Assembly (NCBI GenBank): GCA_029959085.1
Contig: JARWIR010000023.1
Location: 10,119,860-10,183,859 of the forward strand
DNA length: 64,000 nt
DNA from: Nemophila menziesii
Lineage: Eukaryota > Streptophyta > Magnoliopsida > Boraginales > Hydrophyllaceae
Reading direction: 5' to 3'
Shown: positions 1 to 10,934 of the stretch, piece by piece
Position numbering within the stretch: position 1 is the first letter of the stretch
Layout of the letters: the number at the start of each line of letters is the position of its first letter
The notes under the pieces: model-generated
Database searches by the model: none
What the model was told of the DNA's origin: nothing
What the model saw: the letters and a program-made list of their open reading frames with translations, nothing else
Translations under genes and position numbers: made by a program

Positions 1-905
1 CGCTAGCTAAGCTTGTAATAATTGTTGTGGTTTCTGAACCCATTGAGATGACCCAAGAATTTCGCTATTTCGATTTTGCTATTCCTTGGGAACAGCGTAG
101 CGACGGATAATTAAGAATTAGAATAGGTCTAGTCCAGGGTTATTCTCGTTATTGTTATTCTATCTTAGAAGTCGTTCCTATATTGTCCTTCTTTTCTTGC
201 TAGAGTGCGCTAACGCTTTAATTTTCTTGCTTGTTCCTTTCATGGGAGATCAAGACTATAGGAGAAAAAAGAGTTCATTAGCCAATATTCTGTCAAGTCA
301 GCCAATGATCGAACATAAAGATATGAAGTGAGTTCCATTTGATGGAAAGAATGAAGCAATGAAAGAAGAAGTCATTTCTAGTAGTAACGACTTTTCGCTA
401 AGCGTATATAATTAAAAAGATTGAAAGGGTCCACCCCGAAACCAAATGGGTACTAACTACCAGTAACAACTGAGTCCTCTCCGAACCGCATGAGATAGTT
501 AACCATCATACGACTCACCAACTTCACTTGCCTCTATGGGAGGCTCGTTCAGGGAAGGTTCTAATCACTTACAATACACAGCTCTAAGAAGGAAGGGTTG
601 GGTTAGGAGCGCTTTCAATATGATTCTTTTCCGCTATCAATAAATTCGAGTTTGTTTTGTCCATTTTCTTCATCCCCCTCTATCAAAATGATCAAAAAGG
701 AAGGCGAGCTTGCTTCTTATGCCCATGTTTGATCTCTTCCATCTCTGCCTCGCTCGTTGTCACCTATGTTCAAGAAAGAATTAGAAGCCTGTAGAGAATG
801 AAGAGGGGCCAAGGATCTTCCTCTCAACATTGCTTTTCGAGGCTCCACTCCCCCTGAATAAGTAAAGCCTTGTTAGGCTGGGCGAAGATGGGAATAAAGA
901 GTAAG
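1..905. other. Probable organelle-derived (mitochondrial-like) insertion
   Basis: This stretch has a more even base composition than its surroundings, lacks long A/T runs, and looks like plant mitochondrial intergenic DNA. It changes abruptly to AT-rich nuclear DNA near 905. The string CCTTGGGAACAGCG (about 84-97) recurs in the second mitochondrial-like block near 61331. I see no gene or open frame of note. The origin is inferred from texture and that shared string only, so it could also be an old gene-poor nuclear segment. Confidence 0.4.
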
Positions 906-1403
906 GATATAATATTGTTATGTTGTTATTATAATTAATATTAAATAATTTTTACATATATGAATAATTAATACTTACATTATAGGCCGCACATAATTAA
1001 CCTAATGATATGTTTTTATATTTAAATATCAAATCTTTCATACTAATAATGCTCATTTTCTATAAATAAACTAATAAATTATACATTTAATGAAATGTTA
1101 AAATTAGTAACCTCTTTATATTGTTCCTTACACAAAATCTTCTTTCTACCATCTGAATTGCTTCAAACACAGTATATGTCTAATTTCTAGAATTTTTTAT
1201 TTTGCACCCTTTTTATAGTGATCAAGTGTATGTATAGCCAATTTCTAAATAATTAAAAAAATCAATTATTTATTAAAATTATCATTTAAGCTCAACAACT
1301 CATATATAATCACATCAACTTCTATATATTTTAAATTTGATTCAATTCTTATTTTATAATGCAAAGAAAAATTGTTACTAAAATTATTACAATAAAAATA
1401 AAT
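906..1403. other. AT-rich spacer, no gene seen
   Basis: Very AT-rich sequence with short poly-A and poly-T runs. I see no reading frame, RNA gene or terminal repeat that I can support. Confidence 0.5.
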
Positions 1404-1443
1404 AATTAACAATTACAAATTATTAAATAATCACAATAAATAA
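1404..1443. repeat. Single 40-bp unit of the 3337-3437 minisatellite
   Basis: One copy of the unit containing ACAATTACAAATTATTAAAT and CACAATAAATAAT. The same unit is present about 2.5 times at 3337-3437. The two sites bracket the 1.9-kb block that holds the other tandem repeats of this region. Confidence 0.7.
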
Positions 1444-1559
1444 TGAGGCAATTACCAATACCATCCTAGAAGGGGTTGATATTGACCTTAAAAGTTATGT
1501 ATAATATAAATGACATAATAGATAATAATACCCTTGAATTAGTTTCATCTCACTGAATT

Positions 1560-1790
1560 TTCCTTCCAAAAATTCCTAAGAAATTTTTCCCGCCAAAAAT
1601 TTTTCGGCCAAAAATTTCTTGCCATTTTTTGCCACCAAAGTTTTCCGGCCAATTTTTTTTCCCACCAGAGTTTTCCGACCAATTTTTTTTCCCGCCAAAA
1701 TTTTCTAAAGAATTTTTTCCACCAAAAAATATCATGTCAAATTTTTTCCCACCAAACAAACTTCTCACCAAATTTTTATATTGTTATTTG
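1560..1790. repeat. Degenerate ~39-bp tandem repeat rich in CCRCCAAAATTTT
   Basis: About five imperfect units alternate a T-run, CCCGCCA or CCCACCA, and ATTTTCC. Open frames on both strands here translate to low-complexity Gly-Gly-Lys or Phe-Phe-Pro repeats, so they are a by-product of the repeat and not genes. Confidence 0.7.
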
Positions 1791-2035
1791 GTGGGAAAAA
1801 TCGGGGTTTATGTTGTTTTATAGATAAAAATTTTAACGAACTATATTTTGGTTTATTTTGTTATTTTCCACCAAATTATTTTTGGTTTATACATAAGGGT
1901 TTATATTGTTTGGTGAATCAAATCCCACCAATCTATATTTGGAAGTTTATGTTTTTTGTTTGGTGGGAAAAATCCCACCAAATTATATTTGGGGGTTTAT
2001 ATTGTTTGGTGGGAAAAATTCCACCAAATTTTTTT
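1788..2035. repeat. Palindromic TTTGGTGGGA/TCCCACCAAA repeat cluster
   Basis: TTTGGTGGGAAAAAT recurs three times. At 1959-1982 it forms a perfect 10-bp inverted repeat (TTTGGTGGGA, loop AAAA, TCCCACCAAA). At 2007-2030 the same arms recur with one mismatch. The intervening GGGTTTATATTGT is also repeated, giving a ~60-bp tandem organisation. It could be a small fold-back element that multiplied in place. Confidence 0.65.
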
Positions 2036-2043
2036 TTTTTTTT

Positions 2044-2576
2044 AGTGTTTTTGAGACATCTATTGGGGCATACTGCGAAACGACATGCGAAACTAGAATA
2101 TATGTTTTACTCCCAGAAAAAAATATGGCTAAAAATATCATCGTTTAGTTCTCCATTTAATCACCCAAACATGAGTATATGTTAAGTTTTTTTGCAGAAT
2201 TTTCATTTTTTAGCGTTTTTGAGACAACTGTTGTGGCAACTAACTAGCTGGTTCCTCTGGCCGAAACAACATACGAAACTAGAATATATGTTTTACTCCA
2301 AGAAAAAATTACGATAAAAATATCATCATTTAGTCCTCCATTTAATCATGACTCTATGCTAAGTTTTTCTGTAGAATTGTTATTTTTTAAGCTATTTGAA
2401 ACATCTATCGGGGCATCTAACGAGCTGGTAACGAGGGGGTTCTTCTGGTCCGAAACAACATACAAAAACTAGAATATATGTTCTGGGAAAAAATTTGGCC
2501 AAAAATATTATCGTTTAGTCCTCCATTTATTCACCAACACATAGCTCTTTGCTAAACTTTTCTGCAGAATTTTGAA
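2044..2576. repeat. Three-unit tandem repeat of about 170-187 bp
   Basis: Units start near 2044, 2212 and 2390. Each contains a GTTTTTGAGACA-like start, CGAAACAACATACGAAACTAG, ATATATGTTTT, ATCATCGTTTAGTCCTCCATTTAATCA and a TTTTCTGCAGAATTTT-like end (quoted as separate landmarks). The units are diverged, so the array is old. The unit length is satellite-like, but only three units are present. Confidence 0.75.
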
Positions 2577-3336
2577 AAAATTGCAAACAAGTCCCTGCAT
2601 TTTTTATTTACTTCTATGCTATAAAATTCAAAATATGCAGTTGAATCTATTGTGAGCCCACAAAATACAGAAAGTGCTTGTTGACTCCGTGCCTTCAAAG
2701 TTTGACTCACCAGGAAAGTTTGTCTTCATTAAAGACTTCTTCTCCTTCATAGATATACAGACTTTGGTTAAACAAGTGTGATTACTAAACGTCGACTAAA
2801 ACCTATGCAAAACATAACCCATAAACATTCAAAGAGCTAGAAATATCATCATATGTTCAGCTAAGCTAAACACAGATATTACATATCCACATCACTATTA
2901 TCCACTAAAAATTCCTTATAAAAAATAAAAAAAAGTTGATGTACAACAAACAATCGATTCAATTCCATACTTTTTAATCTCAATAACCATAATTTCACAT
3001 CCCTAACAAGAAGTACTAAGTACTACTGTTGATACAAAATTGTACATTATCCATATGTATCACCACCAAAAAGGAGAGCATCAGAGAGATAAGTCTCTGT
3101 AAACAACATAGTTAGAGCAGGTGGAGAAAAGAAAGGATTCAGATGGTGGTGAAACTGTAGGAGAAGTCGTAGGTGAGGACAATTGTGGTTTGTAGAGGAC
3201 TAATTAAAATTAAAAAAGGGGTGTAATAAGTATAATTTTCTTGTTTTATGACTTTTATGGACAATATAATAAATAAGTAAAGATGAGAGATAGATATTAA
3301 TATAAGATTTGAGATGTAAATGGTAATAAATCCATA
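2577..3336. other. Spacer without recognisable gene
   Basis: AT-rich sequence with no open frame above about 70 codons that looks real and no transposon domain I can recognise. An ATTACCA motif lies near each end of the block 1444-3336 in inverted orientation (1451-1457 and 3321-3327). That is a weak hint that the whole block was inserted into the 40-bp repeat. Confidence 0.4.
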
Positions 3337-3437
3337 AATAATATACAATTACAAATTATTAAATAATCACAATAAATAATATACAATTACAAATCATTAA
3401 ATAATCACAATAAATAATATACAATTACAAATTATTG
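3337..3437. repeat. 40-bp minisatellite, about 2.5 units
   Basis: Near-identical units with a 40-bp period, built from AATAATATACAATTACAAAT followed by TATTAAATAATCACAATAAAT. The last unit is partial and runs into a TA microsatellite. A lone unit lies at 1404-1443. Confidence 0.85.
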
Positions 3438-3440
3438 AAT

Positions 3441-3443
<3 letters not shown>

Positions 3444-3479
<36 letters not shown>
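3444..3479. repeat. (TA)n microsatellite
   Basis: Uninterrupted alternating TA run of about 36 bp. Confidence 0.95.
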
Positions 3480-3482
<3 letters not shown>

Positions 3483-3559
3483 CATATAATGCATTCCAAC
3501 CTACTTATCATTTTAAGAGTTTTGGGGTTTTTAATAGTCCTCTAACTTCTTCTTCTTTT

Positions 3560-3835
3560 GCATAGATATGAGGCTTTAAAGCCGAAATTAGTAACAACTA
3601 ACTAAACCCTTACGGGAAAACTACAACTAGTCTATGAATTGCGCAACCACTCCTATCTCTTGTTAAGCTGCTCTTCATGTACTCTAGAGGATCTGCACAC
3701 ACGCATGGTTCCCCAACAATCTCCGCACCTCTCTTAGCTAGCAAATCCGCACATATATTTGCTACCTATTCCCGTTCAGTAGAGTTTACTTCAAATCCTA
3801 GATTACTCCATAATGTCTAGAAAAATTTACCTAAA
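3560..3835 (-). pseudogene. LINE-type RNase H C-terminal remnant
   Basis: On the minus strand a broken frame reads STEREQV-NICADLLAKRGAEI, followed by DPLEYMKSS and DRSGCAIHR. This is the pattern of the C-terminal RNase H-like tail of plant LINEs (an EAN-x-CADxLAxxG block followed by a P-x-L segment). The LINE at 10935-12757 has a matching tail (YWEANTYANILDKKGVD). Stop codons are present and no upstream RT is attached, so this is an isolated fragment. Confidence 0.6.
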
Positions 3836-4904
3836 ATCTCATACCGACATTGCAACTTTTTATTTCTATAATAATCACTAAGGTCGAATTTGGTTTAGCA
3901 TCAGAAATATTCAACATTGTGAATTAAACCAATTTACATTTAAATTTTAATGAAATGAATGAATAATTTCACATATAAGTTCAAAACTAAATAGTTTTGA
4001 TATTACAAATAAGTGGGTCTTAGATAATGTGGCTCAAATGTAGAAGTTCTGTTTCAATCGGAAAAAAAAGATGACCAAATCCAATCGTATATATTGTTAC
4101 ATAATAATGAGCATATCTGAGAACCATTGAGTCAATGCTTCTCTAACCACTAGAACTATCAATCTAATACTAATATTTGACCAAAAAAAGATGGTCTCAA
4201 GACTCACTATTTGCAAATGACAGTGTCCTCCTCACGCATCTTCTTTGCTCAGATCATATGAATCCTCTTGTTCTTTTCCCATTACCACACCTTCTTAGCC
4301 CTAATTTATATAATAATTTAGACAGTCTTCATAAATTTAATAATTACAGAAGCAAGATATGTAGTTTGGTTATTCCTGAATTGTCATCCTTCTACCACTT
4401 TTACAAATTCTTGTTTTCAAACTCTTCCTTTACCTTTATAGGAATTTATTTGCGGAAAGGCTCCACTTAAATTCATGCTTCACAAACACAAATCCTAAAA
4501 TAGGATTTCGCCAGCAAAAGAATTGTTTTTATAGGTCCCTATATTACGCAAAGTTACACCACATGCCTTGACATTAATTTTTTTTATTATTTACACTATA
4601 ATCCCCTATTATACCAAATAACCTACAATATAAAACATATATTTTTTAATATGGTTAAAAAAATGTTCAAAGTCGGGGGGCATGCAAATGCAAAATGCAA
4701 AATGCAAATGAAACATGTTTTAAAAAATGGACATACCCAATTTTTGTAGGAAAGTCTGATCAGTAAGCAACAAAGTTTTTACTTGAATTAAGCTGGGGAA
4801 GGATTTATGCATGTGATCAGCAAGTGACTCCTTTAGAGATTCTATTTGTGAAACAAAGCAATTAATTAGTAACTTCATAATATCATCAATAGAGTATGTA
4901 AGCA

Positions 4905-4909
<5 letters not shown>

Positions 4910-4964
<55 letters not shown>
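4910..4964. repeat. (TA)n microsatellite
   Basis: Alternating TA run of about 55 bp inside repeat P. Repeat Q lacks it at the equivalent place. Confidence 0.95.
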
Positions 4965-4967
<3 letters not shown>

Positions 4968-5052
4968 TAAAGTAGGAAGTAGATCTTACCATGGAAATTA
5001 TGAAATGACATGGTCAACGATTTTCATGTGGAACAATTTACTTTACACTAAA

Positions 5053-5334
5053 GATAGTTTTATCGTACGAGAAGGCAATCCAGTCGATGAAATACTATTC
5101 ATTATGCGCAGAAAATTACTCACCATGACCACTAAAGGAGGCGTTATTCTAGGAAGAATCTTGAGGAATTACAAAATGCTTTGGCTAAAGGTGTTTGGAA
5201 GTTCACCTAGTTTATGTTATGGGCTGAGATTTGCTGCTAATGTGCTTCGTGCTTTGAGACTTAATCAATCTAGGAGAGGATTTCACCTATTATGCTTCAA
5301 AAACCAGCCGACCCGGATTTTATTATCGATAAAT
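5053..5334 (+). pseudogene. Cyclic nucleotide-gated channel (CNGC) fragment
   Basis: The first part (5053-5142) reads FIVREGNPVDEILFIMRRKL, which fits the cyclic-nucleotide-binding domain of plant CNGC channels (consensus IVREGDPVDEMLFIMRG). After a frame change comes EELQNALAKGV. A second change gives SSPSLCYGLRFAANVLRAL, and a third gives MLQKPADPDFIIDK followed by TGA at 5332-5334. These match the C-terminal tail of plant CNGCs (RFAANxLRxxxRN, then LQKPxEPDF). The calmodulin/IQ part between the binding domain and the tail is missing. It lies antisense to the minus-strand gene of repeat P and fills the slot where repeat Q has unrelated cargo. CNGCs are plasma-membrane cation channels, but this copy cannot encode one. 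Confidence 0.75.
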
Positions 5335-5464
5335 GATCTAGTAAAAAGCGCACACAGTAAATCAATATTAAATACATAACACCATGAATTTACCACCCAA
5401 CAATTCTAAATACATCCACTTAACAGTATATAACCGTAAAAGTAAACTACAAACTAAATCTTAC

Positions 5465-6300
5465 CATGGAAATTATTAAACCTTCATGGTTAACTGAAAT
5501 GTCATGGCCAACGATCTTTTTCGTTTTGTTTTTTTGTTCAGTAATGATATTATTCTTGACATGAGTTTCTGCCTGTGTGCAAAATATAAAAAAATCATTA
5601 TTAATCCCTTCCAAAAAAATAAGCATTATCTCTATGTTAATATTTTTTAATTATCAAGTAAATATGTAAAAGTAAAGAGTAATTAATTCAAATCTATCTC
5701 AAATTCAAGCTATAATCCCAATTTAATGATTAAATTTATGGATAAAATACATTAACGATTATCCATAAATATCACATATAGAGAAAAAGACTGGTTGGAA
5801 TGGCTATTGGTGGGGTGGCAATTGATGAGATATCTTCCCGATTGTGATAATATTTCAGCCAAATCCACTAACACAACAAATTCTTCACCAGTATGGCCCC
5901 CTATGATGCAAATGTATTTTATAAGATACAATTCGATTTCTCTTAGCTGTCAGGAAATCCATAACAGAGCGAGCATCTACACTTAAATTGTTCAATGGAC
6001 TAGAAATTCAGAGTTTCACCTAGCAAACCGCATAAACATTCTTTCTTAATTTTAACACTTCCTCAATATTTCCTACTTTTCTTTTCCCTTAGGTTTTTCA
6101 GATCGATTGTATATTTCATAGTTATTACAACTTAAAAAGTGGGAAATATGAAAGAAGGGAGGAATCGAGAGAGTACCTGATTTAAACATCACTGATAAAA
6201 GTTCTTGATACCTTCTATTCTTAAGAGAAGACGGGGATGTCTAAAATCTTATGCTGCTCCAAGGAACTTTTCCTCTTCTTTTAAATTTATACTTTTGATT
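5465..6300 (-). pseudogene. Uncharacterised minus-strand gene, copy P
   Basis: The TATA-like string TTATATAAAACC (minus strand, about 6325-6336) lies upstream of a leader ending GTTTAAATCAG|GTACTC near 6177. A 108-nt exon at 5465-5572 is flanked by an AG acceptor and a GTAAGATTT donor; its first codons read [10 protein letters not shown]. An upstream frame near 5800-5925 reads GGHTGEEFVVLVDLAEILSQ and then shifts. Exon 3, present in the three tandem units, is absent and replaced by the CNGC fragment exactly at the acceptor TTTTTACTAG. I do not recognise the protein family. Confidence 0.5.
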
Positions 6301-6335
6301 TATGAAAAAAATGTAACCTAAATGAGGTTTTATAT

Positions 6336-7240
6336 AAGATTTACTGTATTAGTGTAGACCCTTTCACACGGCTTCCAATAGTTTTGCCACTTTACAAGTA
6401 TGATGAGTATCCATGTACTTTCATCGTCATCAATTCTTTTCTTTTTTCTAATTTTTTTTGTCAAAAGCATATGATATTAAATGGAAATAATAGTCATTAC
6501 AAAAGATAGATTTTACCCAAAATGCCTACAAGTTGAGAATTTTGAAAGAAAACTAGCAAATTGGTGGGGGTGTTAGAGACCCAATCACGATACAAAACAC
6601 CCAGGAGATTTTGTCTCGCGGCTCAATTTAAAAAACATTGTCTTTTTTAGAAATAAAATAAAAAGAAATTAATCTATTACAAATCAATTTCATGATATCA
6701 AAATAGAACAATTTATGCCTAGTATTAGGACGAGTTTTGGAAAATTATCGTCACTAAGGATTCTAATGTCTTCTCGATGAAGATTGATCGCTGAACTAAG
6801 GCCATTGCACACTCCTATAACCACGACTTTCTCAAGAATGTTACAAGTAAAAGGCCAAGCATGACCATGAGTTAGAGTATCATTTTTATCCATAAGAAAA
6901 AGTTAAGTCATTAGTAAAAAAAGCATCTGTATATAACACGACTAAATCATAATTTAAATGTTTATTCCACATATCACTACAATGTTTGTTTTTGTTCTTT
7001 ACATGTTTAGAGTTACTACTTAACATTTACCTCTAGTGTAGTATAAGTATTGGAAATGGATTCCAATTCCTTTATGTGTGTTAACTTTTTTGCCTCAAAG
7101 GAATTGTTATTATAACTGCAGTACTCATCATAGGCAATAAGGACTAATTTAAAACCAGTATAGGTTCTGGTATAACGCCTTCTAAGCAAGCTTTTTTTCT
7201 TGATTTTCAAATATTCTAAAGTATTACAAAGATGATATTA
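6336..7240. other. Spacer without assignable gene
   Basis: AT-rich sequence. A minus-strand open frame at 6690-6893 (67 codons) contains VVVIGVCNGLSS, which faintly recalls F-box associated domains (CNGL). The frame is short and has no other support, so I do not call a gene. Confidence 0.4.
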
Positions 7241-7247
7241 TATATAT

Positions 7248-7253
<6 letters not shown>

Positions 7254-7320
<67 letters not shown>
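7254..7320. repeat. (TA)n microsatellite
   Basis: Long alternating TA run just beyond the 3' end of LINE-1. It may mark the LINE's 3' terminus or simply be an unstable AT tract. Read on the minus strand it adds a Tyr-Ile tail to the LINE frame. Confidence 0.95.
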
Positions 7321-7325
<5 letters not shown>

Positions 7326-7329
7326 GTAT

Positions 7330-10300
7330 GTATATTTCTACTAACTACATCCTTACGATTTTTCATACTCTTTAACTTAGTAAACCATGACTCAAATCTA
7401 GAAGTCCAAATTGAATTAAACAACATTTGTACCGGAGAGGTGAGCCATAATACTATAGTCCATGAACAATTAAACAAGAGGTGTTTGATAGATTCAGGTT
7501 CTATCCTACAAACATTACACAGGGGAGAAGTGGTGCATTTTCTATTAAATTTTAGCTCCTCAGTAGAAGGTTTTCTTTTACATAGTTTCCAAACAAAAAT
7601 TCTAATCTTAGGAGGTACCTTAAGGCTCCAAACCTCCTTCCAAACTGAGTTTGGGGTGGCATAGGAGCCACTATGTAACCTCACCTATTCATTTTTTTCT
7701 TTTTCCATCTCTTTTTACTTCAAATACCTATATATAGCTTTAGAATTAACCTCCCCATCTTTAGAGAAAGCCAAGAAGCTTTATCAACACTTATAGAAAT
7801 AGGGGTCATTATTTTTAATTTTTTCTCTATAATATCTGTTTCAAACCACTCTATGAGCAAATTATGAACCCAAATGTAAGAACCTTCATAAAATAGTTCC
7901 AATACATATGTAAAAGGACAATTCCTAGTATTAGTAAGAGATTTAATACCTGGAATCCAGCTATTATGCCATATATTTATAGAGTTTCCATTTACAACCT
8001 TCCAAATTAAATCTTTCGTAAAATTATTTCTTCCCTCAAGTAGACTTCTCCAACCCCAAGAGGGATTGTAGCTTAGATTGGCTTCAAGGAAGCTAGAATT
8101 TTTAAAATATATTCCTTTCATGTCCTAGCCAAAAGAGATTTTTGTTTATTAAAGATCTTCCAAACATTTATATCAAGTAGGGCTATATGTTTTAGTCTTA
8201 TACTTTTAAAAACCATACCCTTATTATGTTCATTAATGGTTATGTCCCTCAATTTTATCCAATGATTCCTTTTTCTATTATTTTTATTCCACCAAAATTT
8301 AGCTATAAGAGAATAAATTTTATGACATATACTAATAGGGATCAAGAAATCATCCATAGTATATGAGAGAATAACATTAATCATTTCCTTTGTAAGAGTC
8401 TCTTTCTCAGCTTCTAACTAGAAAAATAGTATTCCATTTTACTATTTATCATTTTCATCATCCAGTTAATAGACATAACCTTGGATCTACCCAAATCAAC
8501 AGGTAGTCCTAAATATTTTCCTAAGTTTTCGAGTTTATTCACCCTTAGAATATCAAGTAAATGATGTATTTTATCCACTAGAGTATTTTTACAAAAAAAC
8601 AATACCACTTTTATTAAGGTTACTGCATTGACCTGAGGCATGACTATAATCATTAAGCAAATTTTTAAAGTGTTCAACATCCTCAGTTTCATCCCTGATG
8701 AAGAAAAAAATATCATCCGCAAATAATATATGACTTGAACTAGGACAATGTTTATTAGTCCTCAATCCTCTAATCATATATATGACAATTTTCTCATCCA
8801 TAAGATAGGTTAAACCTTGAGTTATAATACAAAAGACAAAGGGTAAGAAGGGGTCTCCCTGCCTAAGGCTTTTCAAGGGGTTAGATAGGGGAATCTGGCC
8901 TGCTTGTCATAATTCATAAGTACGATATAAGTGACTGGGGTAACACATCCATCATCCATTTAACTTATCTATCACAAAATCCTATTTTAATATGATAGCA
9001 TTCAAAAAATATCATTTTACATATAATCATAAGCTTTACCAACATTTGCCTTAATGGCCATATTAATGTGTTTCAGTTGTTCTTTTTCTTTTTAAGAAGT
9101 GATTTTCTCATGAGCTAGCAATATGTTCTAAGTATTTTCCTTTCCAGGATTAAAAGCACACTGGTTCTCACTAATAATAAAAGGCATCAGGTGTTGTAAT
9201 ATTTTCACTAATATTTTAGCGAAAATATTATAAATAACATTAGAACAACTAATTGGTCTGTAATGGGCAATTTTTGTGAATTTTTCAACTTTAAGAATTA
9301 AAGTAATCAGATTATTGTTAATCTCGTAATGATTACCATCATTCCAAAGGAAATCAGATATACACCTAAGTATATCAAATTTGATAAGATCCCAATGTTT
9401 TTTGTAAGAGTATACAAGGTACCCATCAGGGCCAAGCGACCTACCACTCCGCATTTCCTATAAGACATTCTTTATGTCATTTAAATTAACAGGACTAGTC
9501 CGAGAGGAATTCATATCATTAATTATGCATCTATTAAGAGAGTCAATGACTAGGGTATAATTTCTAGGGCCTTTAGTAAAAATAATAGAGTTAAAGTAAT
9601 TTTTTATCTCATTCTCTATATCCCCTTTTTTTATCAATCCAAATATCATTTTTAGTAAATATACTAGTGATTTTATTCCTCAATCTTCTAGATTTATCTA
9701 TAGAATGAAAATATGATGTATTTTTATCACCAAGTGTAAGCAATTTAATTCTAGATTTCAGTTTCCATTAAATTTCTCCATTCTTCCATCTTTGTATCCT
9801 TTTCACTATATAGTTATGATATCCCGATCAATAGGATCACCGGAATTAATCATCTTTTGTAAATACTTTTTATCTTTTTTAAGAACATCCTTGTTTTCCA
9901 TAGCCAATTCTTTTGCCCAAATAGTTAAATTACTAGTGAGAGAGTTTAATTTCTTACCAAAATTGTCAATACCTTTACCCCTCAAGGAAATTATTTCAAG
10001 CTAGTGGTGTGTGATTATCTTAATACATTCTTCATACCATTCCATGTTTTACTGAAAATGAATCTTTTTAATATAGGTATTTTCTTAGCATCTTAATCAA
10101 AACAAGTATTGAGTGATCTGACCCCACAGGAGGAATAATATCCACCCATGAGTTAGGAAAAATAGTATCTCATTCAATATTAACACAAAATCTATCAATA
10201 ACTTGTTTGATTAGCTCAAAATTATTTCTTTTTTTTGACCATGTGAACTTACAACCTTTAGCATGCAATCTGTCATATTCAGCCTAGCTAGTCATTTGTT

Positions 10301-10385
10301 TAATTTATTCATATTAGTTATATTAGGTCCCAAACCACCTAATTTTTCAGAGGAGAATCTATACATATTGAAGTCCCCTATATAA
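7330..10385 (-). pseudogene. LINE (non-LTR) ORF2: endonuclease, RT and zinc-binding domain, decayed
   Basis: Reading downward on the minus strand: an endonuclease segment with GDFN (about 10367-10378), then FTWSKK and SDHSI (10111-10122). The RT follows, with GPDGY (about 9430), LITLILKVE, HYRPISCSNVIYNI, SLRQGDP (about 8850-8868), and FADD in place of YADD (8713-8724). A KYLGLPVDLGRSK block leads to a WGWRSLLEGR connector and finally the RT zinc-binding domain with CNVC and HLLFNC (about 7480-7520). This order is typical of plant L1-like elements. Many stops and frameshifts break it. The 5' part is interrupted by the MITE at 10404-10652; coding-like sequence may resume to about 10790. LINEs copy themselves by target-primed reverse transcription in the nucleus, but this copy cannot. 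Confidence 0.85.
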
Positions 10386-10403
10386 ATTTTAGGGCTTAGT
10401 ATA

Positions 10404-10652
10404 CCCCCTCCGTCCATTTTTATTTTTCCACCTTTTTGGTGCATAAAGTTTAAAAAAACATTTTATAATCTTCTTATTTACACAATTTCCCTTAATTAAT
10501 ATACATGGGATATTTATTACAATACTTTTTTTATTATTTAATTAGGGTTAATATTGGAAAAAGTAGAAAAATTTGTCTTGGTAATGAAAAATGGATAAAT
10601 AATATTGGACACATTTTTTTAGAAAGTTGGACAAATAATATGGACCGCGGAG
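10404..10652. mobile_element. Stowaway-like MITE (Tc1/mariner type)
   Basis: The left end reads CCCCCTCCGTCCATTTTTAT. The right end, reverse-complemented, reads CTCCGCGGTCCATATTATTT followed by GTCCAAC. These are imperfect terminal inverted repeats starting with the CTCCGTCC block typical of plant Stowaway elements. The dinucleotide TA flanks both ends (10402-10403 and 10653-10654). The element is about 249 bp, AT-rich and non-coding. It sits inside or next to the endonuclease part of the minus-strand LINE, so it inserted after the LINE. Confidence 0.8.
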
Positions 10653-10934
10653 TAACATGGATCCAAATAATAGAGGGATACTTTCTTTGATATTCAAATA
10701 GAAGTTATTACTTTGTTGACTAGATTCATGGAAGTCCAAATCAAGAGGTATTTGATAAATTTAAGGGGTAACTGATAACACCTATAATTCCCTTGTCTAT
10801 TTTTCATGTTATGGTTTTGGTTATATAGAAAGCTCGAGCATCAAAACCATAAAATCATGCCCTCGTACACCACCTAGCAAATATCACACATGAAATTAAA
10901 ATATTTAAGCACTTATCTATACAATGATAAGTTT

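Larger units (their letters stand above)
4060..6335. repeat. Dispersed repeat P (sister of repeat Q at 58900-60890)
   Basis: The order of conserved blocks matches 58900-60890. First comes CATAATAATGAGCATAT near 4100, then AAAGATGGTCTCAAGACT, CCTCTTGTTCTTTTCCCAT, and AATTTATTTGC near 4445. Next is the exon end with GTAAGAT (minus strand) near 4987, and then a block from about 5350 to 6300. The last block is also present in each of the three ~7.6-kb units. Only the segment at about 5036-5349 is unrelated to Q. No terminal inverted repeats or target-site duplication could be assigned, so the mobile class is open; gene-fragment carriage would fit a Pack-MULE or Helitron. Confidence 0.7.

Noticed and set aside
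1550..2185. Several overlapping open frames rich in Gly-Gly-Lys or Phe-Pro
   Set aside because: They come from the CCACCAAAATTTT repeats, run on both strands and have no codon-like signal.
6690..6893. F-box-like protein fragment
   Set aside because: Only a CNGL-like string in a 67-codon frame, not enough for a call.
7238..7330. Poly Tyr-Ile tail on a minus-strand frame
   Set aside because: It is translation of the (TA)n microsatellite. The zinc-binding domain of the LINE ends before it.
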